23,208 bases of DNA. Origin: a virus. The stretch's first letter is position 1. Every line of letters starts with the position of its first letter. Made by a program: the position numbers and the translations under genes. Where the stretch lies: positions 1 through 23,208 of IMG/VR virus record IMGVR_UViG_3300033981_000714, one strand, 5' to 3'. Of the stretch, positions 6,464 through 12,973 are shown piece after piece. Under the pieces are notes generated by a model. It searched no databases and was not told where the DNA came from. It saw nothing but the letters and a program-made list of their open reading frames with translations.

Positions 6464-6485
6464 AGCCCCCGATTTCTCAGGGGCT
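6464..6485 (-). terminator. Terminator after the scaffold-like gene
   Basis: Six-base-pair stem AGCCCC/GGGGCT with a 10-base loop, followed on the minus strand by six T residues. It closes the portal-scaffold transcription unit and insulates promoter B from it. Confidence 0.8.
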
Positions 6486-6523
6486 GTATTTTTCTCGCCA
6501 TTTACTCGACAAGTTGGCGAAGG

Positions 6524-7327
6524 TTAGATTTTGATGCCTTGCGACCTTGCCTTTGCAAGCCACGCCTCTTTCGCTGCGGCAACTGCTGGGTTCATTTCTT
6601 TGCCAGCGGGTGCGTTGCTTTGACGCTGCGGTGTACCTTGGCCTCCGTTGTTTACCTTGAACCGCTTGACCTCTTTTAAGGTGCTTTCAAACAATTGCTC
6701 TGCGGTAAGCTGCGAAGTTGTGCCGCCTGTTACGATGTTGTTGTCTTTGTCGTAAACAAGCAACTTGCCGTTTTCCTTTTTGAAGATGTATTTGTTTTCC
6801 AACTTGGTTAGCCATACGCCCTCTTTCACAATTTCATCTGCATCGTCAATCCAGTTAGCGGCATCGAATGCACGTTTAACCTCCGCATCGGTTTGCATTT
6901 TGTTCAGGCGTTCCTCAGCATCGGTTTGGGCGTTCTTGATTGCCTCCTGATATTCAAGTTCTTTTGCCTTGGATTGCTCGGTCATTTCCCTTAACTGGTC
7001 GCGTTCTTTTTTGATTTGCTCAATGTCGGGGTTTGACTTGCCCGCTTCGATTGCCTTTTGAAGTTCATCGTTTAGGGCTGCGATTTTGCTGGGAACCAGT
7101 TCAACCAACTCATCAAAGGTTTTGCCTTTTCCGTCCTCGCCGACAATTGCCTTTAGCTTGTTTTCGGCTGTGCCTCTTGCCTTGCCAAAGGTGGCGTTGA
7201 TTTCCTTTAGGTGGGTTTCTCGGTCAATGAAACGCTCGCCCAGGGCGGTGCGAATCGTGTCCTCGTTTGCCCCATCGGCAACCTGTATGCCAGTCAGCTT
7301 TTCAAAGATTTCCTTATTGATTTCCAT
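6524..7327 (-). CDS. Probable scaffolding protein
   Basis: 267 residues, acidic and lysine-rich, with a long coiled-coil region (about residues 75-150: PSKIAALNDELQKAIEAG, IKKERDQLREMTEQSKAKEL and following). A conserved-looking segment comes after it (AFDAANWIDDADEIVKEGVW), then a Gln/Ala-rich tail and a basic end (AWLAKARSQGIKI). This organisation is common in phage capsid scaffolds of the gp20-like type, which often carry a C-terminal basic capsid-binding segment. It lies between the portal-like and major capsid genes, where scaffolds normally sit. It overlaps the upstream gene by 14 bases. Confidence 0.65.
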   Translation of the reverse strand: MEINKEIFEKLTGIQVADGANEDTIRTALGERFIDRETHLKEINATFGKARGTAENKLKAIVGEDGKGKTFDELVELVPSKIAALNDELQKAIEAGKSNPDIEQIKKERDQLREMTEQSKAKELEYQEAIKNAQTDAEERLNKMQTDAEVKRAFDAANWIDDADEIVKEGVWLTKLENKYIFKKENGKLLVYDKDNNIVTGGTTSQLTAEQLFESTLKEVKRFKVNNGGQGTPQRQSNAPAGKEMNPAVAAAKEAWLAKARSQGIKI

Positions 7328-7709
7328 TTGTTTGTTGTTTGCGTGATTGTTTGCTTGAATTTAATTGTGCCTCCAGTTCGGCAATTTTCGCCTGAAGTTC
7401 GGCCTCTTTTTGCTCTGCGTCGGTCAACCTGTTTTCAAGGTTAGCAAGCATGGCATTTTGATGTGCCCCTTGGTCGATAAACTTTTGGTCTATCCCGTAG
7501 CCGCTGAAGTTTTTGGCTTCCCAATCTTCTTCCAGCATGTAGCCTAATGCCCCGAATTTGGCTTTCATTTCGGCAGGCTTCGGCCATGCTCGCCTTGGGA
7601 TTTCAAGTTTACGCCCGAAGTTGGCGGGTTTGCCGGGGTTGTGCGTCCGCTCGGCTTGGTGTTTGGCTACACGAATAAATGTGTAGTTGTCATTGGTTGT
7701 TGTTTGCAT
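7314..7709 (-). CDS. Hypothetical protein with C-terminal coiled coil
   Basis: 131 residues. The basic N-terminal half contains Trp and Pro (PRRAWPKPAEMKAKFGALGY); the C-terminal 45 residues form an evident coiled coil (LANLENRLTDAEQKEAELQ and onward) with a Lys/Gln tail. No family is recognised. Between portal and scaffold genes in the same unit, it could be a minor scaffold, head-connector or capsid assembly factor. Confidence 0.6.
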   Translation of the reverse strand: MQTTTNDNYTFIRVAKHQAERTHNPGKPANFGRKLEIPRRAWPKPAEMKAKFGALGYMLEEDWEAKNFSGYGIDQKFIDQGAHQNAMLANLENRLTDAEQKEAELQAKIAELEAQLNSSKQSRKQQTNGNQ

Positions 7710-7725
7710 ATTGCAAGGGTTTGGT

Positions 7726-9513
7726 TTAAATTAAAGATGGTGGCGGGGGCGATGTAAATTGGTTGGCAATTGTTGAAGATATGCCAATCACAATCGCCCG
7801 TTGTTCTGCGGTTGAAAGGTTGTCGAAGTTTTCGTTTTCTTCGTAGGCCTGATTCAGTATTGTTACAAAAGAACTGTGTAAAATGACCTCGGCCTCAGTT
7901 GCGGTGCTGCCAAGCATAGTCCTTACTGTGATGTCATCTTTTGACCAAAGGCGGTCAAGTTTAATTTGCAGCTTTATCATTTGCTCAACCTTCGGCGATG
8001 CGTTGAAGCGTGTGCCCACGTATTGGTAAAGCAGCGAAGCTAATGCCGAATCTGGCATCGATTGTTCTTTGGCCGTTCCGATTTCGCTTGTGATGTCCTC
8101 GTAAGTTCTAAAGTTGAACGAAGTGGGTACTTGAATGCTGGGCTTTTCAAATGCGTTGCCGTACCTCATGTGGCCAATTGCCTCAATGCTCATGTCCATA
8201 AGGGCAAAAAGTTCCCGGGCAAACTGCACCATGAATGTTTGCCATTCTTCCTTTTCAATTTGCTTGCCCGTGGCGGTTGCTGAATTTGCTTGCTCAGGTT
8301 CAAAGAACATACCAAAGGCCGAACGTCTGCGGCTTTCGATTTGCTCGCTGGTGTATTTTAGAATTTCGCTTGGCGGTGCTGCGAATTGAACAGGCGGGGA
8401 CATGGCCAAGGTATTTGCTTCGCCCATTCGGGTTGTGGCAGCTACCTCATAAATGCCCGTTGGGGAATGGTTCAGGTTCTTGCCTGAGCCGTTACATTTG
8501 CCGCACGTGGTGTACTTGCCTTGGTCTGCAGTCCATACTTGGCCACCTTCGCAGCCAGCGGCATCGCATCTATCGACAACGGCAATAATAATTGGGAACG
8601 CCAACCGGTACGTTGACATCATTAGGTTGCTTTCCAACCGTACAACGGTGTTCAAATGCGGGATTGCATCGCAAAACGATGAACGATAGAACACCTCATT
8701 ATCGTGCATGGCGGGTTTTCCACCAAGTTTCCAAGCGGGTAGGTAACCGTATGCATGCCTAAAGGTTTCAACTACCTCAAAGGTCAGGTTGCCTTTGTCA
8801 TCTTTGCCGTTTACAAATGCCTCGAAAATGCCTTGCTTGTCGATGTATTTAAAGGTCATTTTGTCGCTGTCCTTGCCGTTCCAAATCAGGGCGTACTCGT
8901 TTGCCCTGTAACCCGCAACGTATTTTTCATCGTAAATTTTGGCAATTGGGGCAATCAGTTCCGACTGGTCAACAATATCGTATTCCTCGCCATCTTCCCC
9001 TGTAACCGTTTTCATGGGCATGTAGTCAGGGCATACTACAAGCAATTGGTTCGGGTAGTTTATTTTGCGTTCCCGAACGATGTCGAAAAAGAACGCCTCG
9101 ATAGAATAGTATTCAGGGTAAAGGCCGTAAAAATACTCCTTCTGCTCAGGGTTCGGCCATTCAATAGAATAGTTTTGGCTGTTGGCAACCGCCTTGGTTC
9201 GGTTCAGGGCCCGATTCCATTCGGTGTTGGTTGTCGGTTCGTATAGCCCTTTTTGGTATTCCCATTCCTCGGCCTGTTGGTTCGGTGCTTTTGACCGAAG
9301 TATTTCGTAGGGGAACTGGTCGGCCTCAGCGTGAACTGCCACCGCATTATGCTCCCGAATGGTTTCGGCGTATATTTCGTTGAAGTCGGGCAGGCCATCG
9401 TAGTAGCTTTCCGTTTGGAATTTCTTGTCGTACTTACTGGGCATGCCAACAACATTCCGTTTTTTGCGGATTGCCTTTGCGGCGTGGTCAATTAGGCTAT
9501 AAATGTCTGCCAT
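7726..9513 (-). CDS. Probable portal protein with a zinc-binding insertion
   Basis: 595 residues, within the usual range for portals. The middle contains DAIPHLNTVVRLESNLMMS followed by a hydrophobic strand, and a C-terminal helical region with ATATGKQIEKEEWQTF and a long amphipathic helix (FARELFALMDMSIEAIGHM), resembling portal stem/wing segments where E-A-T-A precedes the helical domain. It lies upstream of scaffold and capsid genes. At residues about 316-340 there are four cysteines (CDAAGC, then CGKCNGSGK, a DnaJ-type CxxCxGxG knuckle) that probably bind zinc. I infer portal from position, length and secondary structure; the terminase that would confirm it is not in the window. Confidence 0.6.
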   Translation of the reverse strand: MADIYSLIDHAAKAIRKKRNVVGMPSKYDKKFQTESYYDGLPDFNEIYAETIREHNAVAVHAEADQFPYEILRSKAPNQQAEEWEYQKGLYEPTTNTEWNRALNRTKAVANSQNYSIEWPNPEQKEYFYGLYPEYYSIEAFFFDIVRERKINYPNQLLVVCPDYMPMKTVTGEDGEEYDIVDQSELIAPIAKIYDEKYVAGYRANEYALIWNGKDSDKMTFKYIDKQGIFEAFVNGKDDKGNLTFEVVETFRHAYGYLPAWKLGGKPAMHDNEVFYRSSFCDAIPHLNTVVRLESNLMMSTYRLAFPIIIAVVDRCDAAGCEGGQVWTADQGKYTTCGKCNGSGKNLNHSPTGIYEVAATTRMGEANTLAMSPPVQFAAPPSEILKYTSEQIESRRRSAFGMFFEPEQANSATATGKQIEKEEWQTFMVQFARELFALMDMSIEAIGHMRYGNAFEKPSIQVPTSFNFRTYEDITSEIGTAKEQSMPDSALASLLYQYVGTRFNASPKVEQMIKLQIKLDRLWSKDDITVRTMLGSTATEAEVILHSSFVTILNQAYEENENFDNLSTAEQRAIVIGISSTIANQFTSPPPPSLI

Positions 9514-9531
9514 TTGTTCGGGCTGTTTTCA

Positions 9532-9563
9532 CAAAAATACGCAAACTATTCTATGTGTTTCAA
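9532..9563 (-). promoter_or_regulatory. Promoter of the portal-scaffold unit
   Basis: On the minus strand TTG (9563-9561) is followed by 21 bases and TATTTTTG (9539-9532), an exact TAnnTTTG box with correct spacing, 18 bases before the portal ATG. The -33 element lies inside the 3' end of the upstream glycosyltransferase gene. It lacks the tandem operator motif of promoters A-C. Confidence 0.65.
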
Positions 9564-11303
9564 CATTTCGTTTAGCGGCAACCGAATGACCGCATCGGTG
9601 CAATCGTGATGCCCCGCCAAAATTAGGCAATTGCCCTTTTTGTCAATCTCCAAATGACTTGGAAAAGTTACCAAATCCAGCATCGGATTGAGCCAAGTAT
9701 GGGGCGTTTCGGGTATGTCCTTATTGTTCACAAAGGTCGCTTTCCAAAGCGGTGTTCTGCTCCAGCGTAGTGCCCTGAACGGTGGCTTTGCCTCCAACTC
9801 CATTAAACCTGCCCAGTATAAATTGATAGCGTTAACCCTCTGCCTCACGTGAAAGATGGTGTACAACTTGCTACCATGCTCAACTAATTGCGTGCCGCCC
9901 CTAATATGCCCCCGTGCCAAGGTAGGTGTTTCGGTTTTGTATTCGGCAATCGGTTCGCCAAGGTTATACTCAACCACATGGCCCGGGGCATACAGCACGT
10001 GAAGCCGCCCTTCGTAAACAAACGGCGACCAGTTCTTTTCTCGGCCATCGTGGTCTTTTGGTTTACTTGCTGGGGGTTTCATCTGCCAACATTCTTGCGT
10101 GTCGATGTAACCAAAGTACATTTTGTGTCCATCGTTAAACACCAACGCTGGCCGCCCGTTAAATTCAAAACCCCGTGGGTCTTCAGCATGCCCATTCTCG
10201 GTAACAAAGGGAATAATGCGGCCGTTTGTTGGCTTGCCCTCGTTCCAATCCCAAACCGCTATTTTCCTATCCCTAAACCAAGGGAACTTGTCCAACCGTG
10301 TAGCGTATAAGTTGCCAACCAATGTACCGTTGAATGCGTTTGTAAAAGGTTTGATTGCTGCAGAATGGTAGGGTATAAGTTCAAGTTCGGGTTGCAGCTT
10401 TGCCTCAATCGCATCGAAATGAATCTTGCGAACATCGGGCTTTTCAACATTGCGAACTGGCTTGCTTACCGCAAACTTGGCTTTCATTAAATGGTGGGCC
10501 TTAGCGGCTGTTACGCTGCCATACATTTGCTTTTCAATATAGGCAACAACCCTATCGTAAAGGTCATAGGTTTTTCGTGCATCGGTGCTATATTGCCCGT
10601 AGCAACCCACGAAGTAGTGGTTGCGTTTCAGTTCGGTAAAGTCGGGCGTCTTGGCCTTGAATTGTACGGGTGCGATGCCAAGGTCAGGGTTTACGTTTGC
10701 TTGGCAAAGGGCCACATTAAAAGCCAATTCATCGGGGAATGAATGCCCCCAATGCTTCGTGGCTAAATGCTCTTTGTAGTTCGCCTTGGCGTTTGCCCAA
10801 ACCTCTGCGGCTTTGGGTGTATTTTTCCAGTACAGGATTGATGAATTGATTTCGGGCAGCACTCCCGTTTCAGGCAGTTCAAATTCTTTGCGAACTTTGT
10901 CCAGCGTCAGCCAAAGGCAAGGCCATGAATCGTTAGTTAGGTCGGTTTGCGAAACCACTTGCGTAGCAAAATCAAAACCAAGGCAACGCTCCCATAGGGT
11001 GTTGAGTTCTTGTACAGCCACGCCATCGCAATCAATGTACATCGTTTCATCGAATGGGGTGTATTTATCAAGGTGTAGTTTAAACTTGCCCGGTGCAATC
11101 CGCCCAGTCGCATCGTTCAAATCTGCGGGGTCAATCTGCACAGCATGGGCAACGTGCTTGCGTTCCCGTTCGGGCAGAAGGTTAATATCCCCTACAATCG
11201 CAATCGGTATTTCAGGGCTAAAATGGGCAAGGGAATTGACCATGTTTTTCGCCCATTGGCCGTAGCTTGAATTCCCTGATAAAAAAAGTAGGTAACCTTT
11301 CAT
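9546..11303 (-). CDS. Glycosyltransferase fused to a GH130/GH43-like beta-propeller
   Basis: 585 residues from the ATG at 11303 (MKGYLLFLSG); an earlier reading would need a TTG start inside the promoter. Residues 1-260 look like a GT-A/GT8-type glycosyltransferase: strand IPIAIVGD, then FDETMYIDCDGVAVQ with the metal-binding D91-C-D93, and a later INSSILYW segment. Residues about 300-585 resemble a five-bladed propeller of GH130/GH43 type: AEDPRGFEF, KNWSPFVYEGRLHVLYA, HIRGGTQLVEHGSKLYTIFH and LILAGHHDCTDAVIRLPL are successive blade motifs with the E-D-P-R and R-G-G-T signatures of GH130 mannoside phosphorylases. Both parts should handle nucleotide-sugars or glycans. Substrate unknown; virion decoration or host-surface modification are possibilities. 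Confidence 0.7.
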   Translation of the reverse strand: MKGYLLFLSGNSSYGQWAKNMVNSLAHFSPEIPIAIVGDINLLPERERKHVAHAVQIDPADLNDATGRIAPGKFKLHLDKYTPFDETMYIDCDGVAVQELNTLWERCLGFDFATQVVSQTDLTNDSWPCLWLTLDKVRKEFELPETGVLPEINSSILYWKNTPKAAEVWANAKANYKEHLATKHWGHSFPDELAFNVALCQANVNPDLGIAPVQFKAKTPDFTELKRNHYFVGCYGQYSTDARKTYDLYDRVVAYIEKQMYGSVTAAKAHHLMKAKFAVSKPVRNVEKPDVRKIHFDAIEAKLQPELELIPYHSAAIKPFTNAFNGTLVGNLYATRLDKFPWFRDRKIAVWDWNEGKPTNGRIIPFVTENGHAEDPRGFEFNGRPALVFNDGHKMYFGYIDTQECWQMKPPASKPKDHDGREKNWSPFVYEGRLHVLYAPGHVVEYNLGEPIAEYKTETPTLARGHIRGGTQLVEHGSKLYTIFHVRQRVNAINLYWAGLMELEAKPPFRALRWSRTPLWKATFVNNKDIPETPHTWLNPMLDLVTFPSHLEIDKKGNCLILAGHHDCTDAVIRLPLNEMLKHIE

Positions 11304-11318
11304 AAGTTGTTTGCTATT

Positions 11319-11350
11319 CAAAGGTAATAACAAAAAACAAAAAGCCCCAA
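11319..11350 (-). promoter_or_regulatory. Promoter of the glycosyltransferase-propeller gene
   Basis: Minus strand TTG (11350-11348), 21 bases, TACCTTTG (11326-11319), 15 bases before the ATG. The same box, TACCTTTG, appears at 13580-13587 and 17745-17752. The -33 element lies within the terminator hairpin of the preceding cassette operon. Confidence 0.6.
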
Positions 11351-11359
11351 GGCTGGGGC
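11344..11359 (-). terminator. Terminator of the cassette operon
   Basis: GCCCCA/TGGGGC 6-bp stem with a 4-base loop, followed on the minus strand by TTTTTGTTTTTTG. It ends the transcription unit that begins at promoter C and passes through the cassette-like genes. It overlaps the -33 region of the next promoter. Confidence 0.8.
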
Positions 11360-11430
11360 TAATTGTTTGGGTTCTAAAAGGAAACGAAATTCGTACCCTA
11401 TTGGTAGTTGGATGCTTGGTTTTTAATGCA
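11360..11430. other. Short intergenic flank beside the left cassette repeat
   Basis: No gene, tRNA or convincing promoter is seen between the terminator at 11344-11359 and the first cassette repeat at 11431. With the repeat it forms the roughly 120-base gap between the glycosyltransferase terminator and the cassette 1 gene. Confidence 0.5.
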
Positions 11431-11471
11431 GCCGTACCCTATCGGGGGTTGTATGGCCTATACATTAGTTA
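11431..11471 (-). repeat. Cassette-junction repeat, copy 1 (attC-like)
   Basis: 41 bases matching copy 2 (11985-12025) at 36 positions. On the coding (minus) strand it begins TAACTAATGTATAG, contains CCCCCGATAGGG and ends in GGC. It lies just 3' of the 157-residue gene, as an attC site lies 3' of its cassette gene. Internal pairing of CCC with GGG gives a modest hairpin without a T run, so it is not a standard terminator. Confidence 0.65.
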
Positions 11472-11481
11472 CAAGCAAGTG

Positions 11482-11955
11482 CTACGACCGTGCATCAATG
11501 ACGGTTTTCTTGTATTCAAGGAAAGCGGCTTTTGCCATTCGTATATGCAACTCACTTTCTTCTCTCGGAACAGGGTCTTTAATCAATGCTATTGCTTCAT
11601 CCAGTTTTAGGCTTTCACTATCCAAATAATCAGCCATTATTTCAATTAGGTTTTGCTCTCTGTTTTCTAACATAGCCGCTTTTTTAATCAAAGTTTTTTC
11701 GACTAATTCAAACCAACATTGATTATATGAACCGCTACCATCATCCTCCCAATTTCTTTTGAAGCCGAACATATACCACTCCTCCGCTTTCAAATCTTTA
11801 GTGTCAATTTCATTAACTGACTCCCAAAGTTTATCAAAATCTTTTTTGATTAAAACCTCGTTATCCCTAATTGAAGCAACTCTTAAATCATTTTCTTCAA
11901 AAGAAATTGAACCATCAATAACGCTGCTATGTGTGAAAATTGCAATGTAAATCAT
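11482..11955 (-). CDS. Cassette gene 1, hypothetical protein
   Basis: 157 residues, acidic, beginning MIYIAIFTHSSVIDGSISFE. The opening strand followed by a helical, Glu/Lys-rich body (IKKDFDKLWESVNEIDTKDL, EEWYMFGFKRNWEDDGSGSY, then two helices) looks like a single globular domain with no signal peptide or membrane segment. No family is recognised. The coding region is clearly more AT-rich than the phage structural genes, with codon use to match, indicating different origin. Its start codon and 35 bases of leader are identical to those of cassette gene 3. It is followed by repeat copy 1. Confidence 0.6.
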   Translation of the reverse strand: MIYIAIFTHSSVIDGSISFEENDLRVASIRDNEVLIKKDFDKLWESVNEIDTKDLKAEEWYMFGFKRNWEDDGSGSYNQCWFELVEKTLIKKAAMLENREQNLIEIMADYLDSESLKLDEAIALIKDPVPREESELHIRMAKAAFLEYKKTVIDARS

Positions 11956-11990
11956 TTTGTTTCAGTTTAATTTCGTGTTAGCAAGCCGTA
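11953..11990 (-). repeat. 38-bp direct repeat containing a start region, copy 1
   Basis: This 38-base segment is identical to 12590-12627. On the minus strand it runs from TACGGCTTGCTAACACG to the ATG of cassette gene 1. It overlaps the junction repeat at 11985-12025 by six bases. It carries no TAnnTTTG box, so it may act as a recombination boundary or translation leader instead of a promoter. Confidence 0.75.
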
Positions 11991-12025
11991 CCCTATCGGG
12001 GGGTGTTGCGGCTATACATTAGTTA
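11985..12025 (-). repeat. Cassette-junction repeat, copy 2 (attC-like)
   Basis: 41 bases matching copy 1 at 36 positions and sharing the 20-mer TTGCGGCTATACATTAGTTA (plus strand) with copy 3. AGCCG pairs with CGGCT, and ACCC with GGGT, to give a folded single strand of the kind seen in attC sites. It lies between cassette genes 1 and 2. Confidence 0.65.
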
Positions 12026-12337
12026 TGTGCCATTTTAACGGACACCCCGTTCAATATCAAAATAATAATATGCTGAATTGTATAAAGACTTCCATTTATC
12101 TTTCGGAATATCGTCAGCTTCCATTATATCCCATAGGTCTTGCGGGTCGCAATGCCTATCAACGCCACCATAAGACCAAACACTTCTTATTCGGCAAAGT
12201 AAACGAGCCATTGTTTTATTGTAAACTTCATTGTTTCTAATATGCGAACCTTCCTGACCTACGCATATTATTATTTCTCCGTCTTGATTTACTGTCTTGT
12301 TCATTTTAAATTGTTGTTAATAAAAACGGCACATAAC
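12022..12337 (-). repeat. 10-bp inverted repeat bounding cassette 2
   Basis: GTTATGTGCC at 12022-12031 and its exact complement GGCACATAAC at 12328-12337 enclose cassette gene 2. In integron cassettes the start of the cassette (R') is complementary to R'' of its own attC because both meet in the circular form. A perfect 10-bp match placed precisely at the junctions is the best sign that this unit moved as a circle. Confidence 0.6.
12035..12304 (-). CDS. Cassette gene 2, hypothetical protein
   Basis: 89 residues starting MNKTVNQDGEIIICVGQEG. It has an N-terminal beta hairpin, a basic helix (NNEVYNKTMARLLCRIRSVW), a Cys-His stretch (GGVDRHCDPQDLWDIMEADD) and an aromatic C-terminus (SLYNSAYYYFDIERG). 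The family is not recognised. Enclosed by a perfect 10-bp inverted repeat, AT-rich, and followed by junction repeat copy 2; all three properties are typical of integron-type cassette genes, which are commonly small and of unknown function. Confidence 0.6.
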   Translation of the reverse strand: MNKTVNQDGEIIICVGQEGSHIRNNEVYNKTMARLLCRIRSVWSYGGVDRHCDPQDLWDIMEADDIPKDKWKSLYNSAYYYFDIERGVR

Positions 12338-12344
12338 AAGGGTT

Positions 12345-12364
12345 TTGCGGCTATACATTAGTTA
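12345..12364 (-). repeat. Cassette-junction repeat, copy 3 (short)
   Basis: A perfect 20-base match to part of copy 2. On the minus strand the extended site runs from TAACTAATGTATAG to CCCTTGTTATG, beginning with TAAC and ending with GTTA, the arrangement of attC outer core sites. The central hairpin of copies 1 and 2 is missing. Confidence 0.6.
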
Positions 12365-12373
12365 GCGAAAATG

Positions 12374-12592
12374 CTATGGACACCTAAGTCCATTGTGAAC
12401 TATTTCCCACTCCCAATATTTTGAGTTGTTTTTTCTAACTCTATTTTCTGACCAACCTTGCTTATACCAAACCAACTGATAAGGATTAGGCTTACGAGAA
12501 GCACTTCCGCTAACATCGGCTTGCTGCAAGGCGGGCTTTTGTGCTTCGTTTGACATTTTAGCGAAGTGTTTCCAGTTTCTTTCGTCTGCCAT
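12374..12592 (-). CDS. Cassette gene 3, hypothetical protein
   Basis: 72 residues: MADERNWKHFAKMSNEAQ followed by a low-complexity linker and a Trp-rich basic C-terminus (QLVWYKQGWSENRVRKNNSK, then YWEWEIVHNG). It may be a small nucleic-acid- or peptide-binding protein, but no family is recognised. Its start lies in the 38-bp repeat shared with cassette gene 1, and junction repeat copy 3 follows it. With only 22 bases to the stop of the 98-residue gene, it is read in the same transcription unit from promoter C. Confidence 0.6.
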   Translation of the reverse strand: MADERNWKHFAKMSNEAQKPALQQADVSGSASRKPNPYQLVWYKQGWSENRVRKNNSKYWEWEIVHNGLRCP

Positions 12593-12627
12593 TTTGTTTC
12601 AGTTTAATTTCGTGTTAGCAAGCCGTA
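12590..12627 (-). repeat. 38-bp direct repeat, copy 2, overlapping the end of an upstream gene
   Basis: Identical to 11953-11990. The stop codon (12615-12617) and the last few codons of the 98-residue gene fall inside it, so that gene's C-terminus is written by the repeat. This marks the right edge of the cassette region. Confidence 0.75.
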
Positions 12628-12911
12628 TAGCACGTATCGGCTTCGGGTTTTTTGAAAGAATTAACAAGCGTTTGCAAAGAATTGGTATCGGTAACAGGGA
12701 TGCGTTGATAGATATGCCCATCTTCGGGGCGAATTACCAGCACCTCGCAAAGGCGTGTTGTTTGCTGCCAGTCCAGCATTAGCGTTGGGGCCAGCATCTT
12801 CGTGAAGATTGTGTACGGATAGCCGTGCATCATTTCAAACACACTATCGTGCCCGCTTTCCATGTTGAAGCCAAGGGCCATAATGTCGCAAAAGTTAATT
12901 GGTTGTTGCAT
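12615..12911 (-). CDS. Hypothetical protein, 3' end rewritten by a repeat
   Basis: 98 residues (MQQPINFCDIMALGFNMESG). A compact mixed alpha/beta sequence with a strand pair CEVLVIRPEDGHIYQRIPV and a helix TNSLQTLVNSF. No family is recognised. It is the first gene after promoter C. Its last residues (about TCYTAC and the stop) come from the 38-bp cassette repeat and adjoining junction-like sequence, so the original C-terminus may have been lost or replaced when cassettes were inserted. Codon use upstream of that point resembles the phage core. Confidence 0.6.
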   Translation of the reverse strand: MQQPINFCDIMALGFNMESGHDSVFEMMHGYPYTIFTKMLAPTLMLDWQQTTRLCEVLVIRPEDGHIYQRIPVTDTNSLQTLVNSFKKPEADTCYTAC

Positions 12912-12924
12912 GGGTTATTTGTTT

Positions 12925-12951
12925 CTGCAAACCTAAATAAAAAACCAACAC
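12925..12951 (-). promoter_or_regulatory. Promoter C of the cassette operon
   Basis: Minus strand GTGTTG, ten bases, TAGGTTTGCAG, then AAACAAAT before the ATG at 12911. Here the -7 box matches TAnnTTTG exactly, and the GTRTTG-N10 spacing and trailing GCAG are as in promoters A and B. TTTG also lies 17 bases upstream of the -7 box. Confidence 0.65.
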
Positions 12952-12953
12952 GC

Positions 12954-12973
12954 AAATGTTAATAAGTGTTAAA
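12954..12973 (+). promoter_or_regulatory. Tandem 10-bp motif at promoter C, reversed
   Basis: AAATGTTAAT then AAGTGTTAAA on the plus strand, two 10-bp units related to those at 2931-2950 and 6435-6454 but in opposite orientation to the promoter. It is 18 bases from the -7 box. Confidence 0.5.

Larger units (their letters stand above)
11431..12627 (-). mobile_element. Array of three integron-cassette-like genes
   Basis: Three short, AT-rich, same-strand genes (157, 89 and 72 residues) are separated by related repeats that each lie 3' of a gene. Copies 1 and 2 match over 41 bases, and copies 2 and 3 share a perfect 20-mer. The middle unit is bounded by a perfect 10-bp inverted repeat, the relation expected between the R'' and R' ends of one integron cassette. 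Two of the genes share an identical 38-bp start region. No integrase gene is in the window and the core sites depart from the GTTRRRY consensus, so this is cassette-like by structure, not a proven integron. Confidence 0.5.

Noticed and set aside
10786-11265. A 159-codon plus-strand frame, and another at 8755-9246
   Set aside because: Both lie wholly within long minus-strand genes with clear domain motifs, and neither shows family features or regulatory signals.
11431-12025. Reading the cassette repeats as ordinary terminators
   Set aside because: They can fold through CCC/GGG and GCCG/CGGC pairing but have no T run after the stem, unlike the true terminators in this window. Similarity extends well beyond the stem.
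11431-12364. A CRISPR array
   Set aside because: The repeats are few, unequally spaced by hundreds of bases, differ in sequence, and enclose genes instead of uniform spacers.
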